Assembly (NCBI RefSeq): GCF_022844445.1
Contig: NZ_JALHLS010000001.1
Coordinates: 511,077-575,076, forward strand
Source of the DNA: Hyphomonas sp.
GTDB lineage: Bacteria > Pseudomonadota > Alphaproteobacteria > Caulobacterales > Hyphomonadaceae
DNA: 64,000 nucleotides
Direction of reading: 5' to 3'
A program made the translations under genes and the position numbers. Below are positions 52,266 through 61,136 of the stretch, piece after piece; the first letter of the stretch is position 1, and every line of letters starts with the position of its first letter. The notes under the pieces are model-generated. The model was given only the letters and a program-made list of their open reading frames with translations. It searched no databases and had not been told where the DNA came from.

Positions 52266-52658
52266 TCAGTAGAAGACCGACGCGGCGAGGAAGGCAAAGA
52301 AGAAGCCGACCGCAAAGAGCGCAACACTCAGCCCCCAGACGATCCAGCTGACCTGCCGTGCCCGTGCACAGGCCGCAGCCTGCGCCTTGTCGGCCGGGCA
52401 GGGCAGGCTGCGCGCATGCCACTGCCAGAGCCCGGAGACGACCAGCAGCGCCCCGGCCACGCCGAACACGGCCGCCTTGTGCTTGCCGAGCCAGACAAGC
52501 TGCGGCACCGCCTCGATCAGCCCTGCCATCACCGCGCCCGCGCCGAGGCTCACCAGCAACGCGGGCAAGGCGCAGCAGACGAGTGTTCCGGTCGAGGTAA
52601 ACAGCGACAGGAAAGCCGGCAGCATGCTCGGCGGGCGGATTTCATCCGTGTCCGTCAT
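52266..52658 (-). CDS. MerT-like metal transport membrane protein
   Basis: A 130-residue inner-membrane protein with three or four helices. A vicinal cysteine pair (STGTLVCCALPALLVSLGAGA, C28-C29) in the first helix and a second cysteine-bearing stretch (LPCPADKAQAAACARA) resemble MerT/MerF-type mercuric importers. Its start overlaps the stop of the MerP-like gene (ATGA), matching the MerP-MerT partnership. No merA, merB or merR is present, so the metal may be copper or another soft cation. Confidence 0.7.
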   Translation of the reverse strand: MTDTDEIRPPSMLPAFLSLFTSTGTLVCCALPALLVSLGAGAVMAGLIEAVPQLVWLGKHKAAVFGVAGALLVVSGLWQWHARSLPCPADKAQAAACARARQVSWIVWGLSVALFAVGFFFAFLAASVFY

Positions 52659-52990
52659 TTTGCGACGTTCCGGTCAACTGAAACCAGCGAATACCCGGCC
52701 TTACGGATCAGCTTCTCGAGCGCGGCATCGTCGAGGGACTTGCCGGGTTTGAGGTCTACGCGCACCTGTCCCTTGGACAGGTCGACCTGCACCTTCTGCA
52801 CGGCGTCGTCCTTGCCCAGGATCTTTCGGATCGACTGGGCGCAGAAGTCGCAGACGAGGCCGTTCACGTTGGCCATCAGGATTTCGCCGGACGCAGGTTC
52901 AGCCATGGCAGGTGTCTCCGGTGCAGCATGCGCGAGTACAGGTGCCATCGACACGGCCGCTGCAAACGCGAAGGTTTTGATCAGGTTCAT
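52655..52990 (-). CDS. Periplasmic heavy-metal-binding (HMA) protein, MerP-like
   Basis: A 111-residue exported protein with a signal peptide ending AHA and one ferredoxin-like HMA domain. The metal site VNGLVCDFCAQSI has C47 and C50, and the fold continues VDLSKGQVRVDL and LIRKAGYSLVSV. It would bind a soft metal in the periplasm and pass it to the membrane protein encoded next. Confidence 0.85.
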   Translation of the reverse strand: MNLIKTFAFAAAVSMAPVLAHAAPETPAMAEPASGEILMANVNGLVCDFCAQSIRKILGKDDAVQKVQVDLSKGQVRVDLKPGKSLDDAALEKLIRKAGYSLVSVDRNVAK

Positions 52991-53016
52991 GGATATGTTC
53001 CTTTCAAGTGAGTGTA

Positions 53017-53652
53017 TCAGAAGCGCCAGGTCCAGTTGAGCAGGAATTCCTCCTCCTCAAGCGTGTAACCGGCTTCGACGAGCAGGGGGCCTTTGAAGAA
53101 GCGCAGCAACGGGGTCACCGTAACGGGATTGTCCGCCTCCGGCGTATTCTCCACCTGCACCATCGCCCATGTGTGAAGGTCTCCGAATTCCGCCACATAG
53201 GGCGCAACACCGATCCGCGCGGCATGCGAGATCGTCTCATCCGGCCCGTAATCGCGCGCACGCACATCATAAGAGATGAATACGCGCCGGGTTTCCCAGT
53301 CAGCCGCAATCCCCGCGAACGTGCCGACGTCTGCCCCGCCGCTGCCGAAGGCATCTGCCGCGCCCGCCCCGAGCTTCAGGTACAGGTTTCCCTGGCTCTG
53401 CGGCGCGTTCCACCGCCGGACCAGCCGGTTGTACTGCAGGCCGGTGAACGTCTGGTCCATGTCCTGGTTCTGCTCGACATAGAGGCCGATCGAGTCGGTC
53501 TCCGTGGGCGAGTAGTGGACAAGCAGGGATGAGTACATCCCGTTATTCTCCTGCATCGCCGTCCAGCCCCCTGCATAGGAGACGGGCCGGGCGCTGGCAG
53601 GCGCAGCGAGCGCTGCAAGGGCAAGCCCTGCAACAAGGTATCGAGGAGGCAT
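53017..53652 (-). CDS. Exported beta-rich (outer-membrane-like) protein of the metal cassette
   Basis: A 211-residue protein with a signal peptide (LALAALAAPASA) and alternating amphipathic strands ending in a terminal phenylalanine (LLNWTWRF), as outer-membrane barrels do. Segments such as GGWTAMQENNGMYSSLLVHYSP and LYLKLGAGAADAFG are recognisable in metal-associated outer-membrane proteins, but I cannot name the family. It lies 26 bp upstream of the MerP-like gene. Confidence 0.6.
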   Translation of the reverse strand: MPPRYLVAGLALAALAAPASARPVSYAGGWTAMQENNGMYSSLLVHYSPTETDSIGLYVEQNQDMDQTFTGLQYNRLVRRWNAPQSQGNLYLKLGAGAADAFGSGGADVGTFAGIAADWETRRVFISYDVRARDYGPDETISHAARIGVAPYVAEFGDLHTWAMVQVENTPEADNPVTVTPLLRFFKGPLLVEAGYTLEEEEFLLNWTWRF

Positions 53653-53695
53653 GATGCCGTTCCTTATCCGAAGTTGATCCAGCGTGTACGGAGGA

Positions 53696-54049
53696 TCAGA
53701 CCTTCGGCGGCGGCGTCTCGGGAATCAGGGTGCGGGAAGGCGCGCGCACATCTGCGGGAAAGTCTCCCGGCAGGGCGAAGGCCAGCGATCCGGTAGCCGG
53801 AACGGCAGGCGCCGGCAGCGCCGAGAGCACCGCCGGGCAGCAGCAGTTGGCTGCCTTGCTGAAGTCCTTGGGTGCGTCCGGCGTTTTGCTCTCTGTTTTC
53901 GCAGCCATGTCGCAATGTTCATGTCCGCCGGCTTCAGCAGCGATTTCCACGTTCGCGCCTTGCAGGCCGCAAGGCCCCGCGTGCGCGCTGAGGCCGCTGG
54001 CTGCAATCAGCCAGATGCCCAGAACCAGAAAGAGAACGCGTTTCAGCAT
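53696..54049 (-). CDS. Small exported Cys/His-containing protein, first gene of the metal cassette
   Basis: A 117-residue protein with a signal peptide (FLVLGIWLIAASGLSAHA). The mature part has cysteines and histidines suited to metal binding (HEHCDMAAKTE and NCCCPAV) and a proline-rich tail. It resembles small copper-induced periplasmic proteins in layout but not in any motif I can name. It heads a four-gene minus-strand set with 43 bp to the next gene. Confidence 0.6.
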   Translation of the reverse strand: MLKRVLFLVLGIWLIAASGLSAHAGPCGLQGANVEIAAEAGGHEHCDMAAKTESKTPDAPKDFSKAANCCCPAVLSALPAPAVPATGSLAFALPGDFPADVRAPSRTLIPETPPPKV

Positions 54050-54094
54050 GCGCCCCGAAGATGGCCCTTCGTCCGCATCCGGTCAATGCGGCGA

Positions 54095-54877
54095 TTACTG
54101 CGCTGTCCAGCCGCCATCAATAGACAGGTCTGCGCCGTTGATGGAATCGGCGGCCGGCGAGCAAAGGAACGCGGCAAAGCCGGCCACCTGTTCCACGGTC
54201 ACGAATTCCTTGGTCGGCTGCGCGGCGAGCAGCACATCGTTCTTCACCTGCGCCTCGGTCATGCCGCGCGCCTTGGCCGTATCGGCGATCTGGCCTTCCA
54301 CAAGCGGCGTGAACACATATCCGGGGCAGATCAGGTTGGCCCGAACACCGAAGGTCGCGCCTTCCAGCGCCGTCGTCTTGGTCAGGCCCGACAGGCCGTG
54401 CTTGGCTGCTACATAGGCCGACTTGAACGGCGAGGCGACCTTCGCATGCGCCGATCCCATGTTCAGGATGCGGCCCCATTTCTTCGATTTCATGTGGGGA
54501 AGGGCCAGGCGCGTCGTATGAAAGGCCGAAGACAGGTTGAGAGCGATGATCAGGTCCCACTTGGCGACCGGAAACTCGTCAATGGGGGAAACGAACTGCG
54601 TGCCCGCATTGTTGACCAGGATATCGATCCCGCCAAACGTCGCGGCGGCCTGCGCCATCATGCCCTCGATCGCCTCGGCCTTGGTCAGGTCGGCGCCCGA
54701 AAAGGCGACTGTTACTTTATGATCCCTTTCGATGCCCGCCCGAAGCGTTTCGATTTCTTTCGCGTCACCGAAACCGTTGAGCATCACATTGGCGCCTTCG
54801 GCCGCAAGCCGGGTGGCAATTGCCTTCCCGATCCCGCTGGTCGAGCCGGTCACGAGGGCGGTTTTTCCCTTCAACAT
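54095..54877 (-). CDS. bdhA: 3-Hydroxybutyrate dehydrogenase
   Basis: A 260-residue short-chain dehydrogenase interconverting 3-hydroxybutyrate and acetoacetate. The cofactor motif is TGSTSGIGKAIA; LVNNAGTQFVSPIDEFP and the catalytic SAYVAAKHG follow; the C-terminus is GADLSIDGGWTAQ. MLNGFGD after the second strand is typical of D-3-hydroxybutyrate dehydrogenases. It points to PHB or ketone-body use. It is monocistronic and divergent from the DUF350 gene. Confidence 0.9.
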   Translation of the reverse strand: MLKGKTALVTGSTSGIGKAIATRLAAEGANVMLNGFGDAKEIETLRAGIERDHKVTVAFSGADLTKAEAIEGMMAQAAATFGGIDILVNNAGTQFVSPIDEFPVAKWDLIIALNLSSAFHTTRLALPHMKSKKWGRILNMGSAHAKVASPFKSAYVAAKHGLSGLTKTTALEGATFGVRANLICPGYVFTPLVEGQIADTAKARGMTEAQVKNDVLLAAQPTKEFVTVEQVAGFAAFLCSPAADSINGADLSIDGGWTAQ

Positions 54878-54984
54878 GCGAACTGTCTCCTTGAGGCGGG
54901 GGTGGCCTGTGGGTAGGCACGGCGGGGCGCTCTGGCAACCCTGATCAGATTATCCTGCGGTAATATAGAGAGGACGTGCGAGTG

Positions 54985-55422
54985 ATGCCCTTCGGTGGAG
55001 AAATCAGCGCCTTCGATGCGGCGTTTCCCCGCTTCCTGCTATCGACCGGCGCCGCAGGGTTGATGCTGCTGCTCGCGGCCACAGCCTATGTGCTGCTGAC
55101 GCCGTGGAAGGAACTTTCACTTGTGCGCTCCGGAAACACCGCCGCCGGGCTAGCCCTCGGCGGCGCCATTGTCGGCCTCGCCATTCCGATCTCCTCGACC
55201 CTTGCCTCCTCGATGACGCTACCAGGGCTGCTGATCTGGGGCGCTATCGCGCTGTTGATGCAGCTCATCGCCTATCGGGTCGTGGATCTCATCTTGCGCG
55301 ATATTCCCGGCCGCATCGCCAAGGACGAGATCGGCGCTGCCACGGTGCTGGTTGCCGCCAAGGTATCTACCGCGATGATCCTTGCAGCTGGCCTCTGGGA
55401 CCCTGTGCTCCAGAGGTTATAA
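54985..55422 (+). CDS. DUF350 membrane protein
   Basis: A 145-residue protein with four membrane helices and the DUF350 pattern: LVRSGNTAAGLALGGAIVGLAIPI and a duplicated second half, DEIGAATVLVAAKVSTAMILAAG. The function is unknown. The ATG at 54985 has GAGG 11 bases upstream; a GTG at 54976 is possible but sits too close to it. It is followed closely by the protease and pyrF. Confidence 0.8.
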   Translation: MPFGGEISAFDAAFPRFLLSTGAAGLMLLLAATAYVLLTPWKELSLVRSGNTAAGLALGGAIVGLAIPISSTLASSMTLPGLLIWGAIALLMQLIAYRVVDLILRDIPGRIAKDEIGAATVLVAAKVSTAMILAAGLWDPVLQRL

Positions 55423-55429
55423 AGGCCCC

Positions 55430-56266
55430 ATGCGATTTGACTGGCTCATCTATGTTGGCGCGCTCGGGCTGATGCTCGCCGTCATCTTCGCGCTGGCGCC
55501 GAGTGCCGATGCACCGGCGCCTGCGCCGATGTCAGAGTTCCAGGAAGAGCTCGCAGAGGAACTCGGCCCCCTGCTGCCGGACCCCTCGCCGCTCGATGAG
55601 CTTGTTCTCGTGCAGGTCGGTGAGCCGCAGAACGGGGTCGGCACAGCTTTCGCGGTCAATTCCAGCGGCGACTGGCTCACCGCACGCCATGTCGTCGAGG
55701 GCTGCGCCAAGGTCACCCTGATGGTTGCCCCCGGCAATTATGTGCCCGTCGCCAATATCATGGTGGACGAGGATCACGACCTCGCCCTGCTCTCCACCGG
55801 CCGCAGCCCCTTTCCCGTCTCGCTCGCCCTTCAGGGTCCGCTTCGCGTCGGCTCGGAAGGCTTTGCCGTCGGCTTCCCGCAGGGCGAGCCCGGCGAACTC
55901 GCCACCCGCCTTGTCGCCCGCTCGCGCCTCGTCACGCGTGGCCGTCGCAGCGCCGAGGCGCCTATCCTCGCCTGGGCTGAAATCGGCCGCACCGAAGGCT
56001 TGCGCGGCACGATCGGCGGCATCTCCGGTGGGCCGATGTTTGATGCCACCGGCGCCGTACGCGGCGTGATCGTCGCCGAAAGCCCCCGCCGCGGCCGCAT
56101 CTACACCACCGCGCCGCAATCGGTCGAAGCCTTCCTCACCAAACTGGGCGTCCCGCTCGAATCCGGCCCCGCAGACAAGTTCGAACTTTCCGGTTACGGC
56201 GCGCCTTCCGACAATGCGCGGCGCAGGCTACAGGTCGTGAAAGTCACCTGCGAGGTCATTCCATGA
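55430..56266 (+). CDS. Membrane-anchored trypsin-like serine protease
   Basis: A 278-residue protein with one N-terminal membrane helix (LIYVGALGLMLAVIFAL) and a chymotrypsin-fold protease domain. The histidine is in WLTARHVVEGC, the aspartate in DEDHDLALL and the serine in GGISGGPMF. There is no PDZ domain, unlike DegP. It probably cleaves periplasmic proteins. It begins 7 bp after the DUF350 stop and overlaps pyrF by ATGA. Confidence 0.82.
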   Translation: MRFDWLIYVGALGLMLAVIFALAPSADAPAPAPMSEFQEELAEELGPLLPDPSPLDELVLVQVGEPQNGVGTAFAVNSSGDWLTARHVVEGCAKVTLMVAPGNYVPVANIMVDEDHDLALLSTGRSPFPVSLALQGPLRVGSEGFAVGFPQGEPGELATRLVARSRLVTRGRRSAEAPILAWAEIGRTEGLRGTIGGISGGPMFDATGAVRGVIVAESPRRGRIYTTAPQSVEAFLTKLGVPLESGPADKFELSGYGAPSDNARRRLQVVKVTCEVIP

Positions 56267-57144
56267 GCGATTTTGCCGCCCGTCTCACCGAAGGCGTGCG
56301 CCGCCATGGGCCGCTCTGCGTCGGCGTCGATCCGCATGCCGGTATGGTGCCCGCGCTGTTCGGCGGCGATACTGCAAAGGGTGTCGAATACTGGGGCAGG
56401 GCCCTCGTCGAGGTCGCTGCGGGCCGGGTTGCCTTGATCAAGCCGCAGGCCGGCTTCTTCGAACGCCTCGGCCCCGGCGGCATGGCCGCTCTGGCCGCCA
56501 TCACCCGCGCGGCGCGCGACGCGGGTTTGCTCGTGCTGATGGATGCCAAGCGCGGTGATATCGGCTCTACCGCTGAAGGTTATGCCGAAGCCTATCTCGG
56601 CAAAGCCGCGTTCTTCGAATCCGACGCGATCACCGTGAACCCCTATATGGGCCTCGATACGCTGGAGCCTTTCGCCAAACGCGCCGAGACAAACGGCAAG
56701 GGAATTGTCGTGCTGGTGCGCACCTCCAATCCCGGTGCGGCCGATTTCCAGATGCTCGATACCGGCGGCGAGCCGCTCTACATCCGCGTCGCTGAGGCGC
56801 TCCGCCCGCTTACCGAGCGGCTGATGAGCCCGTGCGGCTGGTCGAGCCTGATGATGGTCGTCGGCGCCACGGCTCCGGAAGAAGCTCGCCGCGTGCGCGC
56901 TGCGGCGCCCAAGGCCCTCTTCCTGGTGCCCGGCTACGGCGCGCAGGGGGCTGATCCCCGTGATGCCCTCGCAGGCCTCATCGCGCGCGGCAATCACATC
57001 GAAGGCGGTGTCGTCAGCGCCTCGCGCTCGGTGAACTTTCCCGCCTCTGCGGCGGGCGCGGCTACCGTCGAAGCCTGGCAGGACGCGGTCGCCGCCGCCA
57101 TCGACGACGCCAAGGCCGGCCTCGCCGAAGCCGTGACGGCCTGA
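56263..57144 (+). CDS. pyrF: Orotidine 5'-phosphate decarboxylase (type 2)
   Basis: A 293-residue enzyme making UMP from OMP. VLMDAKRGDIGSTAEGYAEAYLG is the catalytic lysine-aspartate motif of the longer type 2 subfamily; CVGVDPH begins the barrel and VPGYGAQGAD closes it. It is translationally coupled to the protease upstream, a partnership with no obvious functional reason. Confidence 0.95.
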   Translation: MSDFAARLTEGVRRHGPLCVGVDPHAGMVPALFGGDTAKGVEYWGRALVEVAAGRVALIKPQAGFFERLGPGGMAALAAITRAARDAGLLVLMDAKRGDIGSTAEGYAEAYLGKAAFFESDAITVNPYMGLDTLEPFAKRAETNGKGIVVLVRTSNPGAADFQMLDTGGEPLYIRVAEALRPLTERLMSPCGWSSLMMVVGATAPEEARRVRAAAPKALFLVPGYGAQGADPRDALAGLIARGNHIEGGVVSASRSVNFPASAAGAATVEAWQDAVAAAIDDAKAGLAEAVTA

Positions 57145-57231
57145 CACCCGGAAAAGCTTTTGCACGCGCTGCTGCATCCAGCGGCGGGGCTGGGCGCATC
57201 GTGTTCCTGCAACCGATTGAAGGGGCCCAGG

Positions 57232-58155
57232 ATGCCATCACCAAACTTATGTCTCCGCCGCTTGCTGCTGGCCGCGTTGCCAGCGCTGCTGGTCACCAGC
57301 GGCTGCGCCCATGCGGGTGACACCGCCGCAGCGCCGGTACCCGGCGCCTGCTCGTTGTCGCGCATACCGGATGCGGAGGCCGACATGCGCCTGCCCTTTC
57401 AGATCGTGCATGGCCGGGTCTATGTGCAGGCACGCGTCAACGGCACGGGCCCGCACACTTTCGCCATCGACACCGGTGCCAGCGGTCTCGGCCGCGCTGA
57501 TGCAAGCCTGACGGCCATCCTTGGCCTGGAAGTGACCGGCGCGGCCGCCAATAGCGATGGTGTTACGGTTGCCTCCGCCGATACCGTCCAGCTCGACTCG
57601 CTGGATCTCGGCGGCCTTGTCCGGACCGACCTCGAGGTGATCACCCGCGACTACAGCAGCAAGGCCCCTGAAGGCGCCGAGATCGCCGGTATCGTCGGCC
57701 GCGACTTCTTTGCCGACGGCCTGCTCGTGATCGACTTTCCTGCGCGCACGGTCTCGTTCAGCCGGAGCCGCAGCATCCCCGCAGATGCGCCCGGCGCCCT
57801 CGCCTATGAGCGCCCGTTCCGCGTGCCTGTGATCATCGGCGACAAAGTCGTCGACGCCAATCTCGATACCGGCGCCGGCGCCACGATGGTCTTCCCCCGC
57901 ACCCTTTTCGACGCGGTCGGCGGCGGCGCGCTGGAAGCGGCGGGCCAGGGCAGCCTGTCAAACACGACGATCAGTCTGGACCGCGGCCTGCTGCAGGGTC
58001 CGGTCAAGATCGGGGACGTTACCGTGTCGGACATCGATGTGCGCGTCTCGGACGAGTTTCCGGAACTCTTCGTCGGCGCTGAAGTCCTGCAGCATCACAT
58101 CCTTGCTTTCGACCAGCGCACCCGGCGCGTGGCGGTTTGCCCTGCCGGTTCCTGA
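57232..58155 (+). CDS. Retropepsin-like aspartic protease lipoprotein
   Basis: A 307-residue protein with a lipoprotein-type signal (ALLVTSGCAH). Two aspartic protease half-sites are present: FAIDTGASG (about residue 85) and ANLDTGAGA (about residue 210), with GIVGRDFF and VGAEVLQHH strands after each. A single chain carrying both DTG motifs could act without dimerising. Bacterial relatives are poorly characterised. The ATG at 57232 is chosen from the signal peptide. Confidence 0.75.
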   Translation: MPSPNLCLRRLLLAALPALLVTSGCAHAGDTAAAPVPGACSLSRIPDAEADMRLPFQIVHGRVYVQARVNGTGPHTFAIDTGASGLGRADASLTAILGLEVTGAAANSDGVTVASADTVQLDSLDLGGLVRTDLEVITRDYSSKAPEGAEIAGIVGRDFFADGLLVIDFPARTVSFSRSRSIPADAPGALAYERPFRVPVIIGDKVVDANLDTGAGATMVFPRTLFDAVGGGALEAAGQGSLSNTTISLDRGLLQGPVKIGDVTVSDIDVRVSDEFPELFVGAEVLQHHILAFDQRTRRVAVCPAGS

Positions 58156-58271
58156 GCCCCGCAGATCATGCTCCCGCCGCGTCACGCCTCGACATTGGCG
58201 CGCGACCAGCTAGTCTCGTGCCCCTGTGACCCCGCCGATTGACAGGCCGGGGCGCGGTTCGGGAGGCAGTC

Positions 58272-60428
58272 ATGGACATCAGGAAATTGCGCAGCTGGGC
58301 AGGCCCGGCGCTTATTGCGGGATCGGCGCTCCTGCTGGTTGCCTGCGGCGGACGTGACACCCGCGTCGCGCAGCCGGAAGGCTTTGCCGCGGTCGATACC
58401 GCGCGTATCTCCTCGGCCAGCGCTGCCGACGAGTGGCTCACCTATGGCGGCACCTATGACGAACAGCGCCATTCGAAGCTGAACCAGATCAACAAGGACA
58501 ATGTCGGCCAGCTCGGCGTCGCCTGGACTTATGACCTCGCCACCAATCGCGGCGTCGAATCGACCCCCATTGTGGTCGACGGTACGATGTACGTCACCTC
58601 CGCCTGGTCGGTCGTCTACGCGCTCGACGCCAAGACCGGTGCGGAAAAGTGGGTCTACGACCCGGCAGTCGATCGCGCTGTCGGCGTCAAAGCCTGTTGT
58701 GATGTCGTCAACCGCGGCGTCGCCGTCTATGATGGCAAGGTCTATGTCGGCGTCATCGATGGCCGCCTCGAAGCCCTGAACGCCGAAACCGGCGCCGTGG
58801 TCTGGAGCAAGGTCACCGTCGACCAGTCCAAACCCTACACCATCACCGGCGCGCCCCGCGTCGTGAACGGCAAGGTTCTCATCGGCAATGGCGGCGCCGA
58901 ACTCGGCGTGCGTGGCTACCTCTCCGCCTATGACACCAGCTCCGGCGATCTCGTCTGGCGCTTCTACACTGTCCCGAACCCCACCAAGCAGCCTGACGGC
59001 GCTGCCTCCGACGATGCCTTCGTCAAGATCGGCAACGTCACCTGGGGTGACGAGGGCGCCTGGACCACGGATGGCGGCGGCGGCACCGTCTGGGACTCGA
59101 TTGTCTATGACGAAGTGAACAACCAGATCATCTTCGGCGTCGGCAACGGCTCGCCCTGGAACCGCACGTTCCGCGACCCCTCCGGCGGCGACAACCTCTT
59201 CCTTTCCTCCATTGTCGCCATCGACGCCGAAACCGGCGCCTACAAATGGCACTTCCAGACCACGCCCGGCGACAACTGGGACTATACCGCCACGCAGACG
59301 ATCATCCTGGCGGATCTCCCGCTCGGGGAAGGCGGCGCCAGCCGCCGCGTCGCCATGCAGGCGCCGAAAAACGGCTTCTTCTATGTCGTCGATGCTGCGA
59401 CCGGCCAGTACATCTCCGGCGACGCCTATGTGCCCGTGAACTGGGCCACCGGCCTTGATGCCAACGGACGCCCGGTCGAAGTCGCAGAAGCCCGCTATGG
59501 CAAGGAGCCCTTCCAGCAGACGCCCGGCCCCCTCGGCGGGCACAACTGGCAGCCTATGGCCTTCAACCCTGACCTCGGTCTCGCCTACATCCCGGCGCAG
59601 GAAATCCCGCAGGCCTATGTCGAAGACTCCCGCTTCACCTCCCGTCCCACAGGTTGGAATACCGGCATCGATTTCTCCGCGGGCGTGCCGCCCATCGCTC
59701 CGCCGGAAGTTGCCAAGATGCTGCGCGCCAGCCTCAAGGGCCGCCTGATCGCGTGGGATCCCGTTGCCCGTAAGGCGCGCTGGACGGTTGAGCACGAGAA
59801 TGCCTGGAATGGCGGCGTGCTCTCCACCGCCGGCGGCCTCGTTTTCCAGGGCCGCCTCACGGGTGACTTCTCCGCCTTTGACGCCGCCACCGGCGCCAAG
59901 CTGTGGACGCATCCGCTGAAATCCGGCGGTGCCTCCGGACCCGGCACCTACATGATTGACGGCGAGCAGTACGTCACGATCACCACCGGCTGGGGCTCCG
60001 CCTTCGCCCTCGCGGCCGGGTTCGGCTTCGACGAGAAAGTCTCCCCCTCGGTCGGCAAGGTTGTCACCTTCAAAATCGGTGGCACAGCCGAGATCGCCGA
60101 TACCGCGCTCCCGCCCATCGACAAGACGCCGAAAGCCGCCGCCTTCGGCAGCCTTTCGGTGATCTCCGAAGGCACCGTGCACTATGCCCGCAACTGCGCC
60201 GTCTGCCACGGCCCGCTCGGCGTCTCGTCCGGCGTGCTGCCGGACCTTCGTTGGTCGGCGATCACCGGCAACAAGGACGCCTGGAAAGGGGTTGTGCTGG
60301 ACGGCAACCTCTCGGCCAACGGCATGGTCTCCTTCGCCGATTATCTGACCCCGGACGAGTCCGAAGCGATCCGCGCCTATGTCCTGACGCAGGCCCACAC
60401 GGCAGTGAAAGCCGGCGGCACGCAGTAA
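58272..60428 (+). CDS. PQQ-dependent quinohemoprotein alcohol dehydrogenase, lipoprotein
   Basis: A 718-residue enzyme: an eight-bladed PQQ propeller followed by a c-type heme domain. The vicinal disulfide is KACCDVVNRG. The catalytic aspartate region is PGDNWDYTATQ; the residue two after the aspartate is threonine, so it is calcium- rather than lanthanide-dependent by the XoxF rule. The heme site is NCAVCHG. The signal ends LLLVACGG, a lipobox, so the enzyme should be membrane-tethered. It oxidises primary alcohols in the periplasm and passes electrons to cytochrome c. PQQ synthesis genes are not in the window. Confidence 0.92.
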   Translation: MDIRKLRSWAGPALIAGSALLLVACGGRDTRVAQPEGFAAVDTARISSASAADEWLTYGGTYDEQRHSKLNQINKDNVGQLGVAWTYDLATNRGVESTPIVVDGTMYVTSAWSVVYALDAKTGAEKWVYDPAVDRAVGVKACCDVVNRGVAVYDGKVYVGVIDGRLEALNAETGAVVWSKVTVDQSKPYTITGAPRVVNGKVLIGNGGAELGVRGYLSAYDTSSGDLVWRFYTVPNPTKQPDGAASDDAFVKIGNVTWGDEGAWTTDGGGGTVWDSIVYDEVNNQIIFGVGNGSPWNRTFRDPSGGDNLFLSSIVAIDAETGAYKWHFQTTPGDNWDYTATQTIILADLPLGEGGASRRVAMQAPKNGFFYVVDAATGQYISGDAYVPVNWATGLDANGRPVEVAEARYGKEPFQQTPGPLGGHNWQPMAFNPDLGLAYIPAQEIPQAYVEDSRFTSRPTGWNTGIDFSAGVPPIAPPEVAKMLRASLKGRLIAWDPVARKARWTVEHENAWNGGVLSTAGGLVFQGRLTGDFSAFDAATGAKLWTHPLKSGGASGPGTYMIDGEQYVTITTGWGSAFALAAGFGFDEKVSPSVGKVVTFKIGGTAEIADTALPPIDKTPKAAAFGSLSVISEGTVHYARNCAVCHGPLGVSSGVLPDLRWSAITGNKDAWKGVVLDGNLSANGMVSFADYLTPDESEAIRAYVLTQAHTAVKAGGTQ

Positions 60429-60451
60429 GCCGGTAGCTAACCGCAACCTTC

Positions 60452-60483
60452 AGCCGCGCCTGCTCAAGCGGGCGCGGCTTTTG
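60452..60483 (+). terminator. Intrinsic terminator after the alcohol dehydrogenase
   Basis: AGCCGCGCC (60452-60460) pairs perfectly with GGCGCGGCT (60471-60479) across a ten-base loop and is followed by a short T-run. It ends the monocistronic dehydrogenase transcript. Confidence 0.8.
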
Positions 60484-60560
60484 CGTTCGGGCCCGCCCCA
60501 TCAAACGGCGCGCCGCCGATTCCCATGGCGCCGTTTCACGTCCGGGGTTATCTTTGCTCC

Positions 60561-61100
60561 ATGCATATCCTCCTCGGCCTTATTGCAGTTCTCGCCACCA
60601 TCGGTTTCTGGGTCTGGCGGCTCCAGATGGCGAAGCGCGGACTGGATGTCGCGGTGGACGTTGCCAAGACGGTCGCCAACGCGCCGCGCCGGCTTGCCTT
60701 CAAGTACAAGTCGGGAAAGGGCGGCCTCGACCTGATTGACGATCCGCGCGAAGCTGCCGCCATCATGATGATGCAGATCGCGCTCGCGCGCGGCGGGCCG
60801 CTGACACTGCTTCAGGGCGAAGTCATCGAGGCCGAAATCCGGGAGCACTTCCAGTACACGCCCGGAGACGCCCAGGAGCTTGCCGCGCATGCGTCCTGGG
60901 TCAGCCAGTCCTGCCCGCCGCCGCACCAGACGATGACGCAGCTCAGCCGGCTTGTCGTCCACGCGTCCCAGCTCGGCCCGAAAGAGATCGTCGACCTCGA
61001 CGCGATGCTCGTCGCCGTCTCCGAGGCCGAAGGCCTGCCGACGCGCGAGCAGATGGCTTTGCTGCAGGTCTACCGCGATCTCGCCGGTCTCAAGACCTGA
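60561..61100 (+). CDS. TerB-like or hypothetical membrane-anchored protein
   Basis: A 179-residue protein with an N-terminal membrane helix (HILLGLIAVLATIGFWVW) and a helical acidic domain. Segments such as LTLLQGEVIEAEIREHFQ and LDAMLVAVSEAEGLPTREQMALLQ recall the TerB tellurite-resistance fold only weakly. No ter cluster is present. I leave the function open. Confidence 0.6.
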   Translation: MHILLGLIAVLATIGFWVWRLQMAKRGLDVAVDVAKTVANAPRRLAFKYKSGKGGLDLIDDPREAAAIMMMQIALARGGPLTLLQGEVIEAEIREHFQYTPGDAQELAAHASWVSQSCPPPHQTMTQLSRLVVHASQLGPKEIVDLDAMLVAVSEAEGLPTREQMALLQVYRDLAGLKT

Positions 61101-61136
61101 GCTTGCGCCTCGCCTGTCGCTGGTCTAGGCGAAACC

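Noticed and set aside
58182-60446. Minus-strand open frame of 754 codons
   Set aside because: It is the antisense shadow of the alcohol dehydrogenase gene, whose cofactor and heme motifs prove the plus strand is coding.
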